NCBI GenBank assembly: GCA_900548905.1
Contig: URMK01000012.1
Span: 61,528-125,527, forward strand
DNA: 64,000 nt
Source of the DNA: an uncultured Lachnospiraceae bacterium
GTDB taxonomy: Bacteria > Bacillota > Clostridia > Lachnospirales > Lachnospiraceae
Direction of reading: 5' to 3'
The notes under the pieces are model-generated. The model saw nothing but the letters and a program-made list of their open reading frames with translations. It was not told the origin of the DNA and searched no databases. Made by a program: the position numbers and the translations under genes. This document shows, piece by piece, positions 1-8,283 of the stretch (the first letter of the stretch is position 1; every line of letters begins with the position of its first letter).

Positions 1-494
1 GTATCCAGCAGCTGCTTACATTCCAGGTTGTCATAATCCCTTACTCTTTTTACAGAGAGTGTTTCATCAAATACGTGGGTAAAGCATACAACACAGTTTG
101 TAAATCTCGGTATACTGTTTTCATGCATATAGTTACCCAGGGCGGTATAAAGAGGATCGGTTAGGAATGTGGTATTTACCCGCTTTGTTCGTTTTGGCAT
201 TAAGCCGGGGAGAGTAATTTCTATCATTTCCTCTTTATGATGAATGGTAATACCATGTACCTGAGCTGTTTTTTCCATCAGAATCGGTTTGGGTATAAGA
301 TTGGCGGCATAAATCAGATTCCTTAGGGAACAGGCTATTTTTTCAGCCCGCAGAGCAGCGTTCAGGCTTAATTCTTCATAATTTTGACCGTAAGTTTCAG
401 TATCGGTGATTTGCATGGCGTCCAGTGTATTGGTCAGTTTTAAAATTTCATCCCCGATTCGGGCCAGCCGGGATGTGAGTGTAACTTTTTCCAT
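1..494 (-). CDS. DUF6100-like element accessory protein (partial, C-terminus off window)
   Basis: This frame is open from an ATG at 494 to the window edge, giving 164 codons with no stop. The product begins MEKVTLTSRLARIGDEILK and is soluble and rich in charged residues. The visible end reads VRDYDNLECKQLLD, which recalls the DUF6100 family found in conjugative elements of Firmicutes; that assignment is from memory of the family. Its start codon overlaps the stop of the upstream gene (TAATG), so the two are probably translationally coupled. No enzymatic motif is visible and the function is unknown. Confidence 0.65.
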   Translation of the reverse strand, partial: MEKVTLTSRLARIGDEILKLTNTLDAMQITDTETYGQNYEELSLNAALRAEKIACSLRNLIYAANLIPKPILMEKTAQVHGITIHHKEEMIEITLPGLMPKRTKRVNTTFLTDPLYTALGNYMHENSIPRFTNCVVCFTHVFDETLSVKRVRDYDNLECKQLLD

Positions 495-1030
495 TAAATT
501 TGGGTACTCCTTGCTGTTTTATAGTATTGTACATTTCCCCTTATATTGACTGTACAGAATGCGCATATCCCGGGAAAACTAAGGCGGGAGATTTGTCCAG
601 GCATGTCAACGATAACCAGCCGGTGCGGGGAATCTTCCTTAATTCCGGAAAGTGCCTGGTTCATAAGAATTTCTTTCCCTTCCGTTACATGGATGACATC
701 ATATGCGTCCGATTTTGTGTAAAAGGTCAATACTACTGGGAATTCACTAACTGTGTGATAGGTGATTTCCGGAAGGAAATCAAGCAGTACCCAGAATGCG
801 GTGAGGATATCCTGATCGGGAATACAATCCTTTGTGATAAGGACCAATCTCTTTTCCCGTAACAGAACCAGACGGCCCGACTTATGCAGCCGTTCAAGCA
901 GAGCCATTACTTTTTCGAAGGAAAGATCCGGGAAAAGACAGGAAAGCTGCCGGCACAAAAGTACCTGATACATAGACATAATCCGGTTGATTTCCGCCAG
1001 GTGGTAATGTTGTTGTTTTTTTAACTGCAT
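494..1030 (-). CDS. DUF5697-like element accessory protein
   Basis: A 178-residue protein with GGAGGG five bases before the ATG at 1030. Residues 1-70 look like a winged-helix fold (AEINRIMSMYQVLLCRQL, then FEKVMALLERLHKSGRLVLL). The rest is a mixed alpha/beta domain with no recognised catalytic motif. It resembles DUF5697 proteins of conjugative elements, a low-certainty family call. It overlaps the next gene by one base (TAATG). It follows the VirB4 gene after a 125-base gap that holds four TACGTA palindromes, so it may start a separate transcription unit. Confidence 0.6.
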   Translation of the reverse strand: MQLKKQQHYHLAEINRIMSMYQVLLCRQLSCLFPDLSFEKVMALLERLHKSGRLVLLREKRLVLITKDCIPDQDILTAFWVLLDFLPEITYHTVSEFPVVLTFYTKSDAYDVIHVTEGKEILMNQALSGIKEDSPHRLVIVDMPGQISRLSFPGICAFCTVNIRGNVQYYKTARSTQI

Positions 1031-1066
1031 GGAACCCTCCTTTATTATAGAAGAAACAACTTTGAA

Positions 1067-1132
1067 TACGTAAACAATACATAGAATTACGTAAACATTT
1101 TTCTGATAGGACTCAATACGTAATACTACGTA
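1067..1132. promoter_or_regulatory. Cluster of four TACGTA palindromes
   Basis: TACGTA occurs at 1067, 1088, 1117 and 1127. The first two extend to TACGTAAACA and are 21 bp apart, about two helical turns. The cluster lies directly upstream of the 494-1030 gene. An operator array for a dimeric regulator is the simplest reading, but no binding protein is identified. A TATAAT on the minus strand (1049-1044) is too close to the ribosome binding site to be a convincing promoter. Confidence 0.4.
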
Positions 1133-1155
1133 CTCTATGTGTATTAGCCTGCTTC

Positions 1156-4146
1156 CTATTTCCTTTGCCGCTGCTTTTCCCGTTCCAGGATTTTCTTTAA
1201 TTCCAGACGGTCGGTAGTGATTAATTCTTTTTCCAGATCGGAGGCTTTAAATTCAACGGTTACATTATTGTTGTTTGTGGATATCAGGCCGTTTCCCCGT
1301 TCAAAATGTGTAATAGCCATAGTTTCAGCTTCCGATAAGTCCAGGATAGACTGCACACGCATGGCTTCCTCATCCTCCAGGTTCAGAATTATCTTAGTTT
1401 TGGAATTGTTGATAATTCCCTTTCCATATTTCCCATCCTCCAGTGAAAAGAAATCATTGAGGTCCTGTGTGGCGCAGATTGCGGATCCTCCATAGCCGCG
1501 AATAATTTTAAATATCTCCAGTACAAATTCAGCGGCCAGGCGATTGGAGGAAGCGCCTATAAGCTGCCAGGTTTCATCAATAAAGATTGCTTTTTCCAAA
1601 GTACGATCTTCTTTGGCTTTGTCCCATACATAATCCAGGGCAACGAACATACCTACGGTCAGCAGGTCACCGGTCAGCTCCGAAATATCCAAAACAGTGT
1701 ATTTATTATCCAGGTTTACGTTTGTCTGCTGATTGAAGGTGGAAGCAGAACCATGTACCAGCCGGTTCATAATATTGGCAAGCCGGCGTGTATCGGGTGT
1801 TTCCTTCAGAATATGATAAACATCTTCCAGAACAGGCATTTCCCGATATTTGTCAGGGTATTTGGAATCAATAAGGCTTTCGTTGTTATGAGTAATTCCT
1901 TTCTGGTTATAGGTCTGGATCAGTGCTTCGTCTAAAAGCTGCCTTTCTTCATGGCTTATATCCGGAATCAGCAGGGAAAAGAAGATGTGCAGCCGCTGTA
2001 TTTTGGCAGCCAGTTCGGACTTTTCTGTCTGGGGGCCATCCAGCAGGTCATTGGCTGCAGAATCCACTTTACGGATTTCCATAATATTAATACAGTTTCT
2101 GGAGGCGGGAGAAATCTGAATAAATTCTCCGCCGACATTGCTGCAGGCCCGGTGGAATTCATGGCCTTTTAAGGGAGCTATAATAAACACCTGAATATTC
2201 TTACGCCTCATCCTTAATGCCATGAGCTGCATGGTAAAGGTCTTACCGGCACCGGAGGTGCCAAGAAGGGCAATGTTGGCATTTTTGTAAACCCTGGAAT
2301 TAAAGATATCTACAATAATCAGTGAATTATTGTGTTTATTCACACCCAGCAGAATGCCGTTATCATCACACATTTCAAAGGAAGTAAAAGGATAACAGCT
2401 CGCTGCACTGCTGGTCAGAATATTTCGTTTGGAGCGTTCAAATAACCTTCGTTCCAGTGAAACCAGCGGAAGTGAGGAAAGCAGCGCCTGTTCCTGGCGA
2501 AAATGGCAGGTTACGGCTTCCATATCCTGAGAAAGAAGGAGTTTCTGCATCTCGCTTGTACGCCATTCTAATTCCTCCAGGCTATTTGCAGTGATGGTAA
2601 TCAGAGTATTCATAAAATAAAAATCTTCATTTGCAGCAAGGCCTTCCTTCAGAAAGTATCCCGAGCAAATTGCATCATCCAGGTCATCGAAATCAGAATT
2701 GGTATCGGAAGTTTCTTTTATTTTGGAACGGTTAATCCGCAGCTGCTGGCCCAGTTTCTGCTGAATGCGTTCCTTTGCCTGTCGGTTAAAGAAAAAATCA
2801 ACATCGATACCTTCCCCGGCATTTACAAGAAGAGAGCTCCATCCGGCATACACATGAGAACGATAGCCTCCGGAAGGAATCAGCAGGTACGTATAAAAAA
2901 TACCGTCCATGATGACATATTGGCCATGGGTATAATCAATGGAATCAGGAGCTATAAATGCAGCAGCAGTGATATTATCCAGTTCCTCCTTTCGGCCGGC
3001 GTTGAGATATTGTGCGGTAACCTCATTCATACGAATACTTAGCGGTTTCAACGTACTGCTTTTTCTGTTCAGGATTGTATAGAATATCTCCGCCGCCATT
3101 TCGTTCTCATTATCCGGAATTACGAGTTCATTTCCACATTGCCGGAGATAGGTTTTAGCGGTCCGAACTGCTGTTGTCAGCGCTGAGATGGCGTCCTTTT
3201 CCTCTTTTCCCCTGTTCGGGGCAAATGGTTCGTATTCAAAGACAATAAAAAAACGCCTGGTAATGGCTTCCTTTGACCCAATGCGCCGTATCAGGTCTTC
3301 ATAGTCTTTCTGCAGGGCCAGACAGCGTTCGTCTTGTTCGGATCGCATTTCTTCCCGAATGGTTTCCAGGTGCCTGTTGATATCAGCACGTTTAGTAAGT
3401 ACCTTGAACTGCAGCTTTACCGGGCTGATTTTTAAATAGCTTACAAAGGAATAAATAATGTTCCTTTGTTCACGGGCACTCCGGAGCAGGAAGTTTATCG
3501 GTATGACTTCAATTATTTTGACATAACGGTGATCCTTAGTGTATACGATGCCATTCTCAATTCTTTGAATCGGAAGGTATGCAGCCGTCGAATTTAAAGG
3601 CGGTAATTCCGGTTCTTCCTTGCAGGAGCACTTCCCAGGATGCTTTAATGCTTGCTCTTTTTTTATAGACTTATTTCGCTTACGTTGCCGGCGCTCTTTA
3701 TGCTGACCGAATTCTTCGGCAAAGTCTTCTTTTTTAGGATGTACCTCGCTGTAGTTACGGTCTTTTTTTAGGAAAAGACGTCCGGACAACGACCTTTTAT
3801 CTGCTTTTATTGCCTTGTTTTTTCTGGATACATCAGCTTCTTCGGCGAACCCGATAATGCGCCGGTTTTTTAGGTAAATAAAAAAATTGATTACAAAGGA
3901 ACTGAGACTTTCCCCGCCAACTCCGATAATGGCAAACAAAGCTGCAGGCAGTAAGGTTAAGCAGGCAATGATAATTTTTGTAGTCAGTGTAAAGGGAAGA
4001 TAACATATTGGCAGACCGATAAGCAGAGAGAGAAGCAGGGCTTCCGCAGCATTTCTCAATTTTATGGTTCCGCCGAACAGGGAGCCTGTTTCTATGAAAT
4101 TGGGCGGAATAATATATACGTCGTTTTCTTCCTGTTTTATGGACAT
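1156..4146 (-). CDS. VirB4-family conjugation ATPase with N-terminal PrgI-like membrane domain
   Basis: This 996-residue protein is the ATPase that powers the conjugative type IV secretion channel at the inner face of the membrane. Residues about 24-85 hold two hydrophobic segments like the small PrgI subunit, here joined to VirB4. A very basic stretch (about 100-180) links them to the VirB4 N domain. The C-terminal ATPase has Walker A GTSGAGKTF (Lys635) and Walker B AIFIDETW (Asp857, Glu858). AGGAGGTGA precedes the ATG at 4146. It lies 51 bases downstream of the NlpC gene in the conjugation operon. The VirB4 call is firm; the PrgI fusion is inferred from position and hydrophobicity. Confidence 0.93.
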   Translation of the reverse strand: MSIKQEENDVYIIPPNFIETGSLFGGTIKLRNAAEALLLSLLIGLPICYLPFTLTTKIIIACLTLLPAALFAIIGVGGESLSSFVINFFIYLKNRRIIGFAEEADVSRKNKAIKADKRSLSGRLFLKKDRNYSEVHPKKEDFAEEFGQHKERRQRKRNKSIKKEQALKHPGKCSCKEEPELPPLNSTAAYLPIQRIENGIVYTKDHRYVKIIEVIPINFLLRSAREQRNIIYSFVSYLKISPVKLQFKVLTKRADINRHLETIREEMRSEQDERCLALQKDYEDLIRRIGSKEAITRRFFIVFEYEPFAPNRGKEEKDAISALTTAVRTAKTYLRQCGNELVIPDNENEMAAEIFYTILNRKSSTLKPLSIRMNEVTAQYLNAGRKEELDNITAAAFIAPDSIDYTHGQYVIMDGIFYTYLLIPSGGYRSHVYAGWSSLLVNAGEGIDVDFFFNRQAKERIQQKLGQQLRINRSKIKETSDTNSDFDDLDDAICSGYFLKEGLAANEDFYFMNTLITITANSLEELEWRTSEMQKLLLSQDMEAVTCHFRQEQALLSSLPLVSLERRLFERSKRNILTSSAASCYPFTSFEMCDDNGILLGVNKHNNSLIIVDIFNSRVYKNANIALLGTSGAGKTFTMQLMALRMRRKNIQVFIIAPLKGHEFHRACSNVGGEFIQISPASRNCINIMEIRKVDSAANDLLDGPQTEKSELAAKIQRLHIFFSLLIPDISHEERQLLDEALIQTYNQKGITHNNESLIDSKYPDKYREMPVLEDVYHILKETPDTRRLANIMNRLVHGSASTFNQQTNVNLDNKYTVLDISELTGDLLTVGMFVALDYVWDKAKEDRTLEKAIFIDETWQLIGASSNRLAAEFVLEIFKIIRGYGGSAICATQDLNDFFSLEDGKYGKGIINNSKTKIILNLEDEEAMRVQSILDLSEAETMAITHFERGNGLISTNNNNVTVEFKASDLEKELITTDRLELKKILEREKQRQRK

Positions 4147-4197
4147 TGGTTCACCTCCTGACAGGCAGACCGGTATTGGCCTGCCGTTGCTGTATTT

Positions 4198-5418
4198 TTA
4201 ACTGGCGTACGGTCTTCCGCATAAAACAATCTTGTTTGTACTATAAATAGGACGACAGACAACCTTTCCTTTGGACGAGGAGGCATCCACCACATATCCG
4301 TTCCCGCAGTAGATAGCGACATGGGTAATGTTAAGGTAACGGTAATTTGTTTTGAAGCTATAAAAAATCAGATCTCCGGGCAGAAGATTTTCCCTGCTGA
4401 CTGCAAGATTATGTTCCACAATATAGCGGCCCTGGGAAGCGGCAGTATTGGAGCCTCCGTAACTTAAGTTCAGGCCAAGCCGCGAGTACACCCAGTAGGT
4501 AAAGGAACTGCAGTCAAAATAACCGCCCTGATCCCTCAAATTCTGGCTGTATGGGGTACCCAGTTTGGTCAGTGCAAGATCAACAGCGGCATTTCCTGTT
4601 TCCGTATTGCCAGTTTCACCGGGAAATAGATTAGGATTTATTTCGATGTCATATAAAGTATCATAGAGGAAGAGGTGCAGGTTATCTGCGTAATCCGCTG
4701 CAAGCTGCAGTTGGCTTTCGTCCAGTCGGAATACGCGCTCCGCGTAAAAGCTGTCACCAGCATAATCTACGATATATTCATAATGTGTGATTGTTTTTGT
4801 TTCCCCCGTTTCCTGATTCACAACTTCTTCTCTTTCCGATATGTCCACATGATACGTAAAGATTTTATCTGTTCTTTCATTCAGAAGATGCTTCAGCGTG
4901 TCCAGGTTAATTTTTCTGTAATCCTCCTGAGAAGCACAGAACTGAGAGATAATCCGTGTGCTTTCAAAGATAATCTTATCTATGAAGCTGTCGGTAATAC
5001 TGTATTCTTCGTTTTTCCCGAGCTCTTGGGCTTCCCGTTCTATTTCATCTATAAGCGCATTGTGTTTATTCTGTAAAATTTTCTCGATTTCTATTTCCGT
5101 TTCTTTTATATTTTCAGCTATCAATGCATTGTCGTTCATGACATTTACGGGTGCGTCATGAAGGCCCTGATTACTGAATATCAGCGGCGGAAGTAAAAGG
5201 ACAGGGAGAATAAAAAGAAACAGGCACACAACAAGAATAACGGCAATGAACCTGCGGTTTTCCCATAATCCGACCACAATCATACCATATGGCCCGCCCG
5301 CTGCACCTCGGGCAACATTGGCTATTGCCTTTCCTGTTTTTACTGCCCCTTTCACTGTATTTGCAGCTGATGCAGCCTGGGAAAGGGGGCTGTGTCTGCT
5401 ATCCTGATCCTCGGACAT
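4198..5418 (-). CDS. NlpC/P60 cell-wall hydrolase of the conjugation machine
   Basis: A 406-residue protein with one membrane segment at about residues 53-78 (FIAVILVVCLFLFILPVLLL), so the bulk lies outside the cell. The middle part (about 90-265) is helical and charged. The C-terminal NlpC/P60 domain (about 275-406) carries the catalytic cysteine in YFDCSSFTYW (Cys303) and the histidine in THVAIYCG (His366). Such enzymes open peptidoglycan for assembly of the transfer channel, like VirB1 or Tn916 Orf14. The stop codon of the preceding gene directly abuts its ATG (TAAATG), so the two are translated together. Confidence 0.9.
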   Translation of the reverse strand: MSEDQDSRHSPLSQAASAANTVKGAVKTGKAIANVARGAAGGPYGMIVVGLWENRRFIAVILVVCLFLFILPVLLLPPLIFSNQGLHDAPVNVMNDNALIAENIKETEIEIEKILQNKHNALIDEIEREAQELGKNEEYSITDSFIDKIIFESTRIISQFCASQEDYRKINLDTLKHLLNERTDKIFTYHVDISEREEVVNQETGETKTITHYEYIVDYAGDSFYAERVFRLDESQLQLAADYADNLHLFLYDTLYDIEINPNLFPGETGNTETGNAAVDLALTKLGTPYSQNLRDQGGYFDCSSFTYWVYSRLGLNLSYGGSNTAASQGRYIVEHNLAVSRENLLPGDLIFYSFKTNYRYLNITHVAIYCGNGYVVDASSSKGKVVCRPIYSTNKIVLCGRPYAS

Positions 5419-6318
5419 TTATATACGATCCTTTCTTTTCGGTGGGTTCGGCAGTTTTTGTACGATATTTTCATGATAGGCAATTTTTCCCTCCCCGGTC
5501 ATATAGGGGGTACGTTCTACGATATCAGCAGCATATTGCCGGTACCAGGTTGCCTGATCGGCTGTCTGGACGGTTTCATAATTTCCATCCGGGGGCATAT
5601 ACTGCTCAGCATGGTACATGCCGAATTCTGTTCCATTCGGGTATTGGGCAGAGGTTTCCGTACCCATAATCCGGCCGCCGCCAATTTCCACGTTGCTGAA
5701 GGCTGGGGCATCCGCCATACCCCTTTGTCCCATATAGGAGGTTAAAGCGGATGCAGCTTGAGAACCCTGCATGGTGCCCGTATTGTTAATACTTCCCTGG
5801 GCAACGGCACTGGTCACGTTGTTTGCAAAATCTCCTCCTTTTTGGACGGATGACTGAAATACCTTGCTGCTTATCGGATTACTTTTTTGGCCGGTTACCG
5901 TTTGTACGGCGTTTTGTGCGAATTGATGTCCTACAGCACCGGCCAAGCCGCCGGATAAGAAGGAAGTATTGCTGAAGGAATTAGAACCGCCTGCATGGAA
6001 AGAATTTCCGCGGAAGCCTCCGCCTTTGGAGACATTTTTAACGGAAGAGAGCCCTTTTGCAGCAACCATTAGTTCGGTAAGCATGGAACTCCCGGTATGG
6101 CCGACGTTAATCCCCAGACTGGACATAAAACTGTCTATCTTCTGGCTTATTTTCAGAAAAGCAACTGCGCAAAGGAACCAGATGAGTATATTTCCTGCAG
6201 CAGCTTCCTTGCCGACAGATTCTACATCGGCTTCAGTAATGGCAAAAACGGTGATTGACTGTGTAAGCAGCAGGCTTCCGGATAGCAGGATAGTAGTTAG
6301 CAGCCTTTTATTTTTCAT
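5419..6318 (-). CDS. Secreted or membrane conjugation protein, TrbL/VirB6-tail-like
   Basis: A 299-residue protein starting with a signal-like segment (residues 1-27), followed by a short hydrophobic helix (about 42-62, NILIWFLCAVAFLKI). The rest is a Gly/Ser/Asn-rich low-complexity region with many GG and SN pairs. It resembles the soluble glycine-rich tail that follows the membrane part of TrbL/VirB6 proteins. It sits directly downstream of the VirB6-like gene, so the two could be the separated halves of such a protein. AGGAGGTG lies before the ATG and overlaps the preceding gene's stop region. No catalytic motif is seen. Confidence 0.6.
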   Translation of the reverse strand: MKNKRLLTTILLSGSLLLTQSITVFAITEADVESVGKEAAAGNILIWFLCAVAFLKISQKIDSFMSSLGINVGHTGSSMLTELMVAAKGLSSVKNVSKGGGFRGNSFHAGGSNSFSNTSFLSGGLAGAVGHQFAQNAVQTVTGQKSNPISSKVFQSSVQKGGDFANNVTSAVAQGSINNTGTMQGSQAASALTSYMGQRGMADAPAFSNVEIGGGRIMGTETSAQYPNGTEFGMYHAEQYMPPDGNYETVQTADQATWYRQYAADIVERTPYMTGEGKIAYHENIVQKLPNPPKRKDRI

Positions 6319-6327
6319 TTACACCTC

Positions 6328-7038
6328 CTAAAGAGATAAAGGATTCGACAAAAAAGAGCCAACCATTGAAGTAAATAATCTAAGGCACCAGGCATTCATG
6401 ATCAAAAGAAAAATCTGACCGCTAAACATCCGGCACCAGCTCTTAAATATGTTCGAAGTACTTTGTGATGCGCCCATGGCGAAGGCAACAGGAGCGGTAT
6501 ATACGATGACCCCAAGTAAAATATAGCGTTCAGCAGCTTCAAATAACAGCTTGAGGTAATTCCAGGCAAGAATAAGTACAAGGATTAATGCTATCAGTGC
6601 AACGGAACCGTTGGCACATACACTGAGCACGGTTATCAGTACGGAATTAAAGTCTGAAAAATTAAGGGGCGGCAGGTTTGAATCCAGGATCCATGTATAG
6701 GGAGTACCGCCGATAGTAAGGATAAGGGCTGTTATCTGATCACAAAAATAGATTAAGCCAATAAATAATAGGGAACGTATGCTCAGTTTTAGCGGATCTT
6801 CCGCTTCTACGCCGGCTATCAGGCCAAAGTTCTTAAATAACTGCCAGACCCAGTTCAGAAGAACAAGACCAATGGCAATTGCCACAAATATGTGATACAT
6901 AGTTTCTGCGGCGGGGAAGTAGCGTAGGAATGTGTTCATATCACAGCCCAAAGCTCCAAGAACTGAGGTAGTTATCAGATCCAGCCCGTTCATAATTTGT
7001 TCGGCAATCCATTCTACAATACCGTCAAGGATCCCCAT
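6328..7038 (-). CDS. VirB6/TrbL-like polytopic membrane protein
   Basis: A 236-residue protein with about six hydrophobic segments, including MYHIFVAIAIGLVLLNWVW, LLFIGLIYFC, VALIALILVLILAWNYL, YILLGVIVYTAPVAFAMG and IFLLIMNAWCLRLF. The arrangement and short length fit the channel subunit of Gram-positive type IV secretion systems that is annotated TrbL or VirB6-like. It lies between the pilin-like gene and the glycine-rich protein in the conjugation operon. AGGAGGTATTTCAC precedes the ATG. Sequence in this family is poorly conserved, so the call rests on topology and context. Confidence 0.7.
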   Translation of the reverse strand: MGILDGIVEWIAEQIMNGLDLITTSVLGALGCDMNTFLRYFPAAETMYHIFVAIAIGLVLLNWVWQLFKNFGLIAGVEAEDPLKLSIRSLLFIGLIYFCDQITALILTIGGTPYTWILDSNLPPLNFSDFNSVLITVLSVCANGSVALIALILVLILAWNYLKLLFEAAERYILLGVIVYTAPVAFAMGASQSTSNIFKSWCRMFSGQIFLLIMNAWCLRLFTSMVGSFLSNPLSL

Positions 7039-7073
7039 GTGAAATACCTCCTTTTCTATGTTTCATTGAATGC

Positions 7074-7469
7074 TCATCCATTCCATTTACCGTCATTGAA
7101 GAAAGGAGTGATATAAGCGAGGATAAATCCCAGACTGTTCAAGATCACCCAAGTGATAACAATACGCTTAAGCCATGACCTTGACTCATCTACCGTTTTG
7201 CCGCTTTTAGAGAAGTTCATCAGGAGCAGTGCCACTGAAGCCGTGACGATGGCGGCCACGGTAGATATCCCTACGATTTTTCCATAAATGTCCTTCATGA
7301 TATCTTCCGCTTTCGTCCATATATCGGCTGCAAGAACTTGATTGGTCTGTAAGGCAAAGAAATAGAGGAGTGCAGCGGCACCTGTAATAAGCGGCGCATA
7401 GGGAATAGAGAGCCTTTTTCTGTGGGAGCGGGACTCCGGGAGCTTAGTGGTTCTTTTTCTTGGTTTCAA
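7074..7469 (-). CDS. VirB2/TrbC-like small membrane protein (pilin candidate)
   Basis: A 131-residue protein begun by TTG at 7469 with AGGAGGT five bases upstream. A very basic N-terminus (residues 1-25) is followed by two hydrophobic helices (about 25-48, including PLITGAAALLYFFAL, and about 65-86) and a third near 106-124. Two-helix proteins in first position of the operon match VirB2/TrbC-type subunits of Gram-positive conjugation systems. The operon promoter and an attenuator-like hairpin lie upstream. The call comes from topology and position. Confidence 0.6.
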   Translation of the reverse strand: MKPRKRTTKLPESRSHRKRLSIPYAPLITGAAALLYFFALQTNQVLAADIWTKAEDIMKDIYGKIVGISTVAAIVTASVALLLMNFSKSGKTVDESRSWLKRIVITWVILNSLGFILAYITPFFNDGKWNG

Positions 7470-7502
7470 TGTCTACCTCCTGTGAAATAACATGTTAAAA
7501 TT

Positions 7503-7530
7503 AGCCGGTAATCATAGTGGATTACCGGCT
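7503..7530 (-). terminator. Perfect 11-bp hairpin before the conjugation operon
   Basis: AGCCGGTAATC and GATTACCGGCT form an 11-bp stem with a six-base loop. Read on the minus strand it is followed by AATTTT. It lies 33 bases upstream of the first conjugation gene and could be a weak terminator or a leader structure. Confidence 0.5.
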
Positions 7531-7554
7531 GCTGCAGAAAATATGGAGAGTGGC

Positions 7555-7585
7555 AAAAAAAATAACACCTGTGAGTGACAGATGT
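7555..7585 (-). terminator. Intrinsic terminator inside the conjugation operon leader
   Basis: On the minus strand ACATCTGT, a short loop and ACAGGTGT form an 8-bp stem with one G-U pair. It is followed by TTATTTTTTTT. It lies about 45 bases downstream of the -10 hexamer of the likely operon promoter and ahead of all coding sequence, the position expected for an attenuator. Confidence 0.6.
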
Positions 7586-7631
7586 TTTAGTAAAGGAATA
7601 TATTGTTGTGGACACAGCTTTAAGCATGACC

Positions 7632-7660
7632 ATTATAGCATGGAGAAAATGACCTGTAAA
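7632..7660 (-). promoter_or_regulatory. Sigma-A promoter for the conjugation operon
   Basis: Minus-strand TTTACA (7660-7655), a 17-bp spacer and TATAAT (7637-7632). It is the only strong promoter seen in the 236-base gap upstream of the first conjugation gene, which begins about 160 bases downstream. Confidence 0.65.
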
Positions 7661-7705
7661 TCGCATTACCGTGCCAGTTATTCCTGTTTTGGCGCCATTT
7701 TACTG

Positions 7706-8251
7706 TCATTCGTCTTTTCCTAGCGGAACGAACTTATCGAGCACCTCCAAACACTCCTTTGAAGTATAGCCCCAGAGGATTGCGCCAAGGGCCCGGACTG
7801 CTTCCGGACGTTTGCGATAATAGGTACGGTGAGATATATTAGCGATGTGAGGGCGGAGCTTTTCAATAATTTCATCTGTATTTTGCAACTGTTGAGGGGA
7901 TAAATAGCTGTAATAGATAAGCCAGTAATATTGCTCCCCGTGCTTATGCTTGCTGCGTAGGATTTCTACAGCAGAAGTCAAGAGGGTCAGCATTTTGTTG
8001 CTTCTTTCTATACTTTTTGCATAGTTCTCCAGTTTTGTGCCTCCGACATCTGCACCGGCCAGATAGATCGAATCCAGAAATTCTTCAATAGTGCTGCCAT
8101 ATTCAATTTGAAAAGTACTCCGTACCTGCTGGACGGCCAGCTCCAGATTCCAGACAGCATCCCGATAATTTTTCAGCAATCGCCAGGTATCGTGGAATAA
8201 TGGGTCATTTTGCTCGGCTGCATTATTTTTATTTACTTTGTTTTCACTCAT
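7706..8251 (-). CDS. Putative regulator with sigma/ArpU-like C-terminus
   Basis: A 181-residue soluble, mostly helical protein. The C-terminal 70 residues (YYWLIYYSYLSPQQLQ, then IANISHRTYYRKRPEA) look like the helix-turn-helix of ArpU-type phage or element regulators, which resemble sigma region 4. The N-terminal 100 residues show no known motif. An AGAGG lies nine bases before the ATG. It is 33 bases downstream of the neighbouring winged-helix gene and its transcript may end at the hairpins before the conjugation operon. The family assignment is tentative. Confidence 0.5.
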   Translation of the reverse strand: MSENKVNKNNAAEQNDPLFHDTWRLLKNYRDAVWNLELAVQQVRSTFQIEYGSTIEEFLDSIYLAGADVGGTKLENYAKSIERSNKMLTLLTSAVEILRSKHKHGEQYYWLIYYSYLSPQQLQNTDEIIEKLRPHIANISHRTYYRKRPEAVRALGAILWGYTSKECLEVLDKFVPLGKDE

Positions 8252-8283
8252 AATTCTTAACCTCTTTCTATGATTACCGTAGT

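Noticed and set aside
7517..7723. 68-codon plus-strand open frame with several Cys and His
   Set aside because: No ribosome binding site, and it overlaps the promoter, attenuator and hairpin of the conjugation operon.
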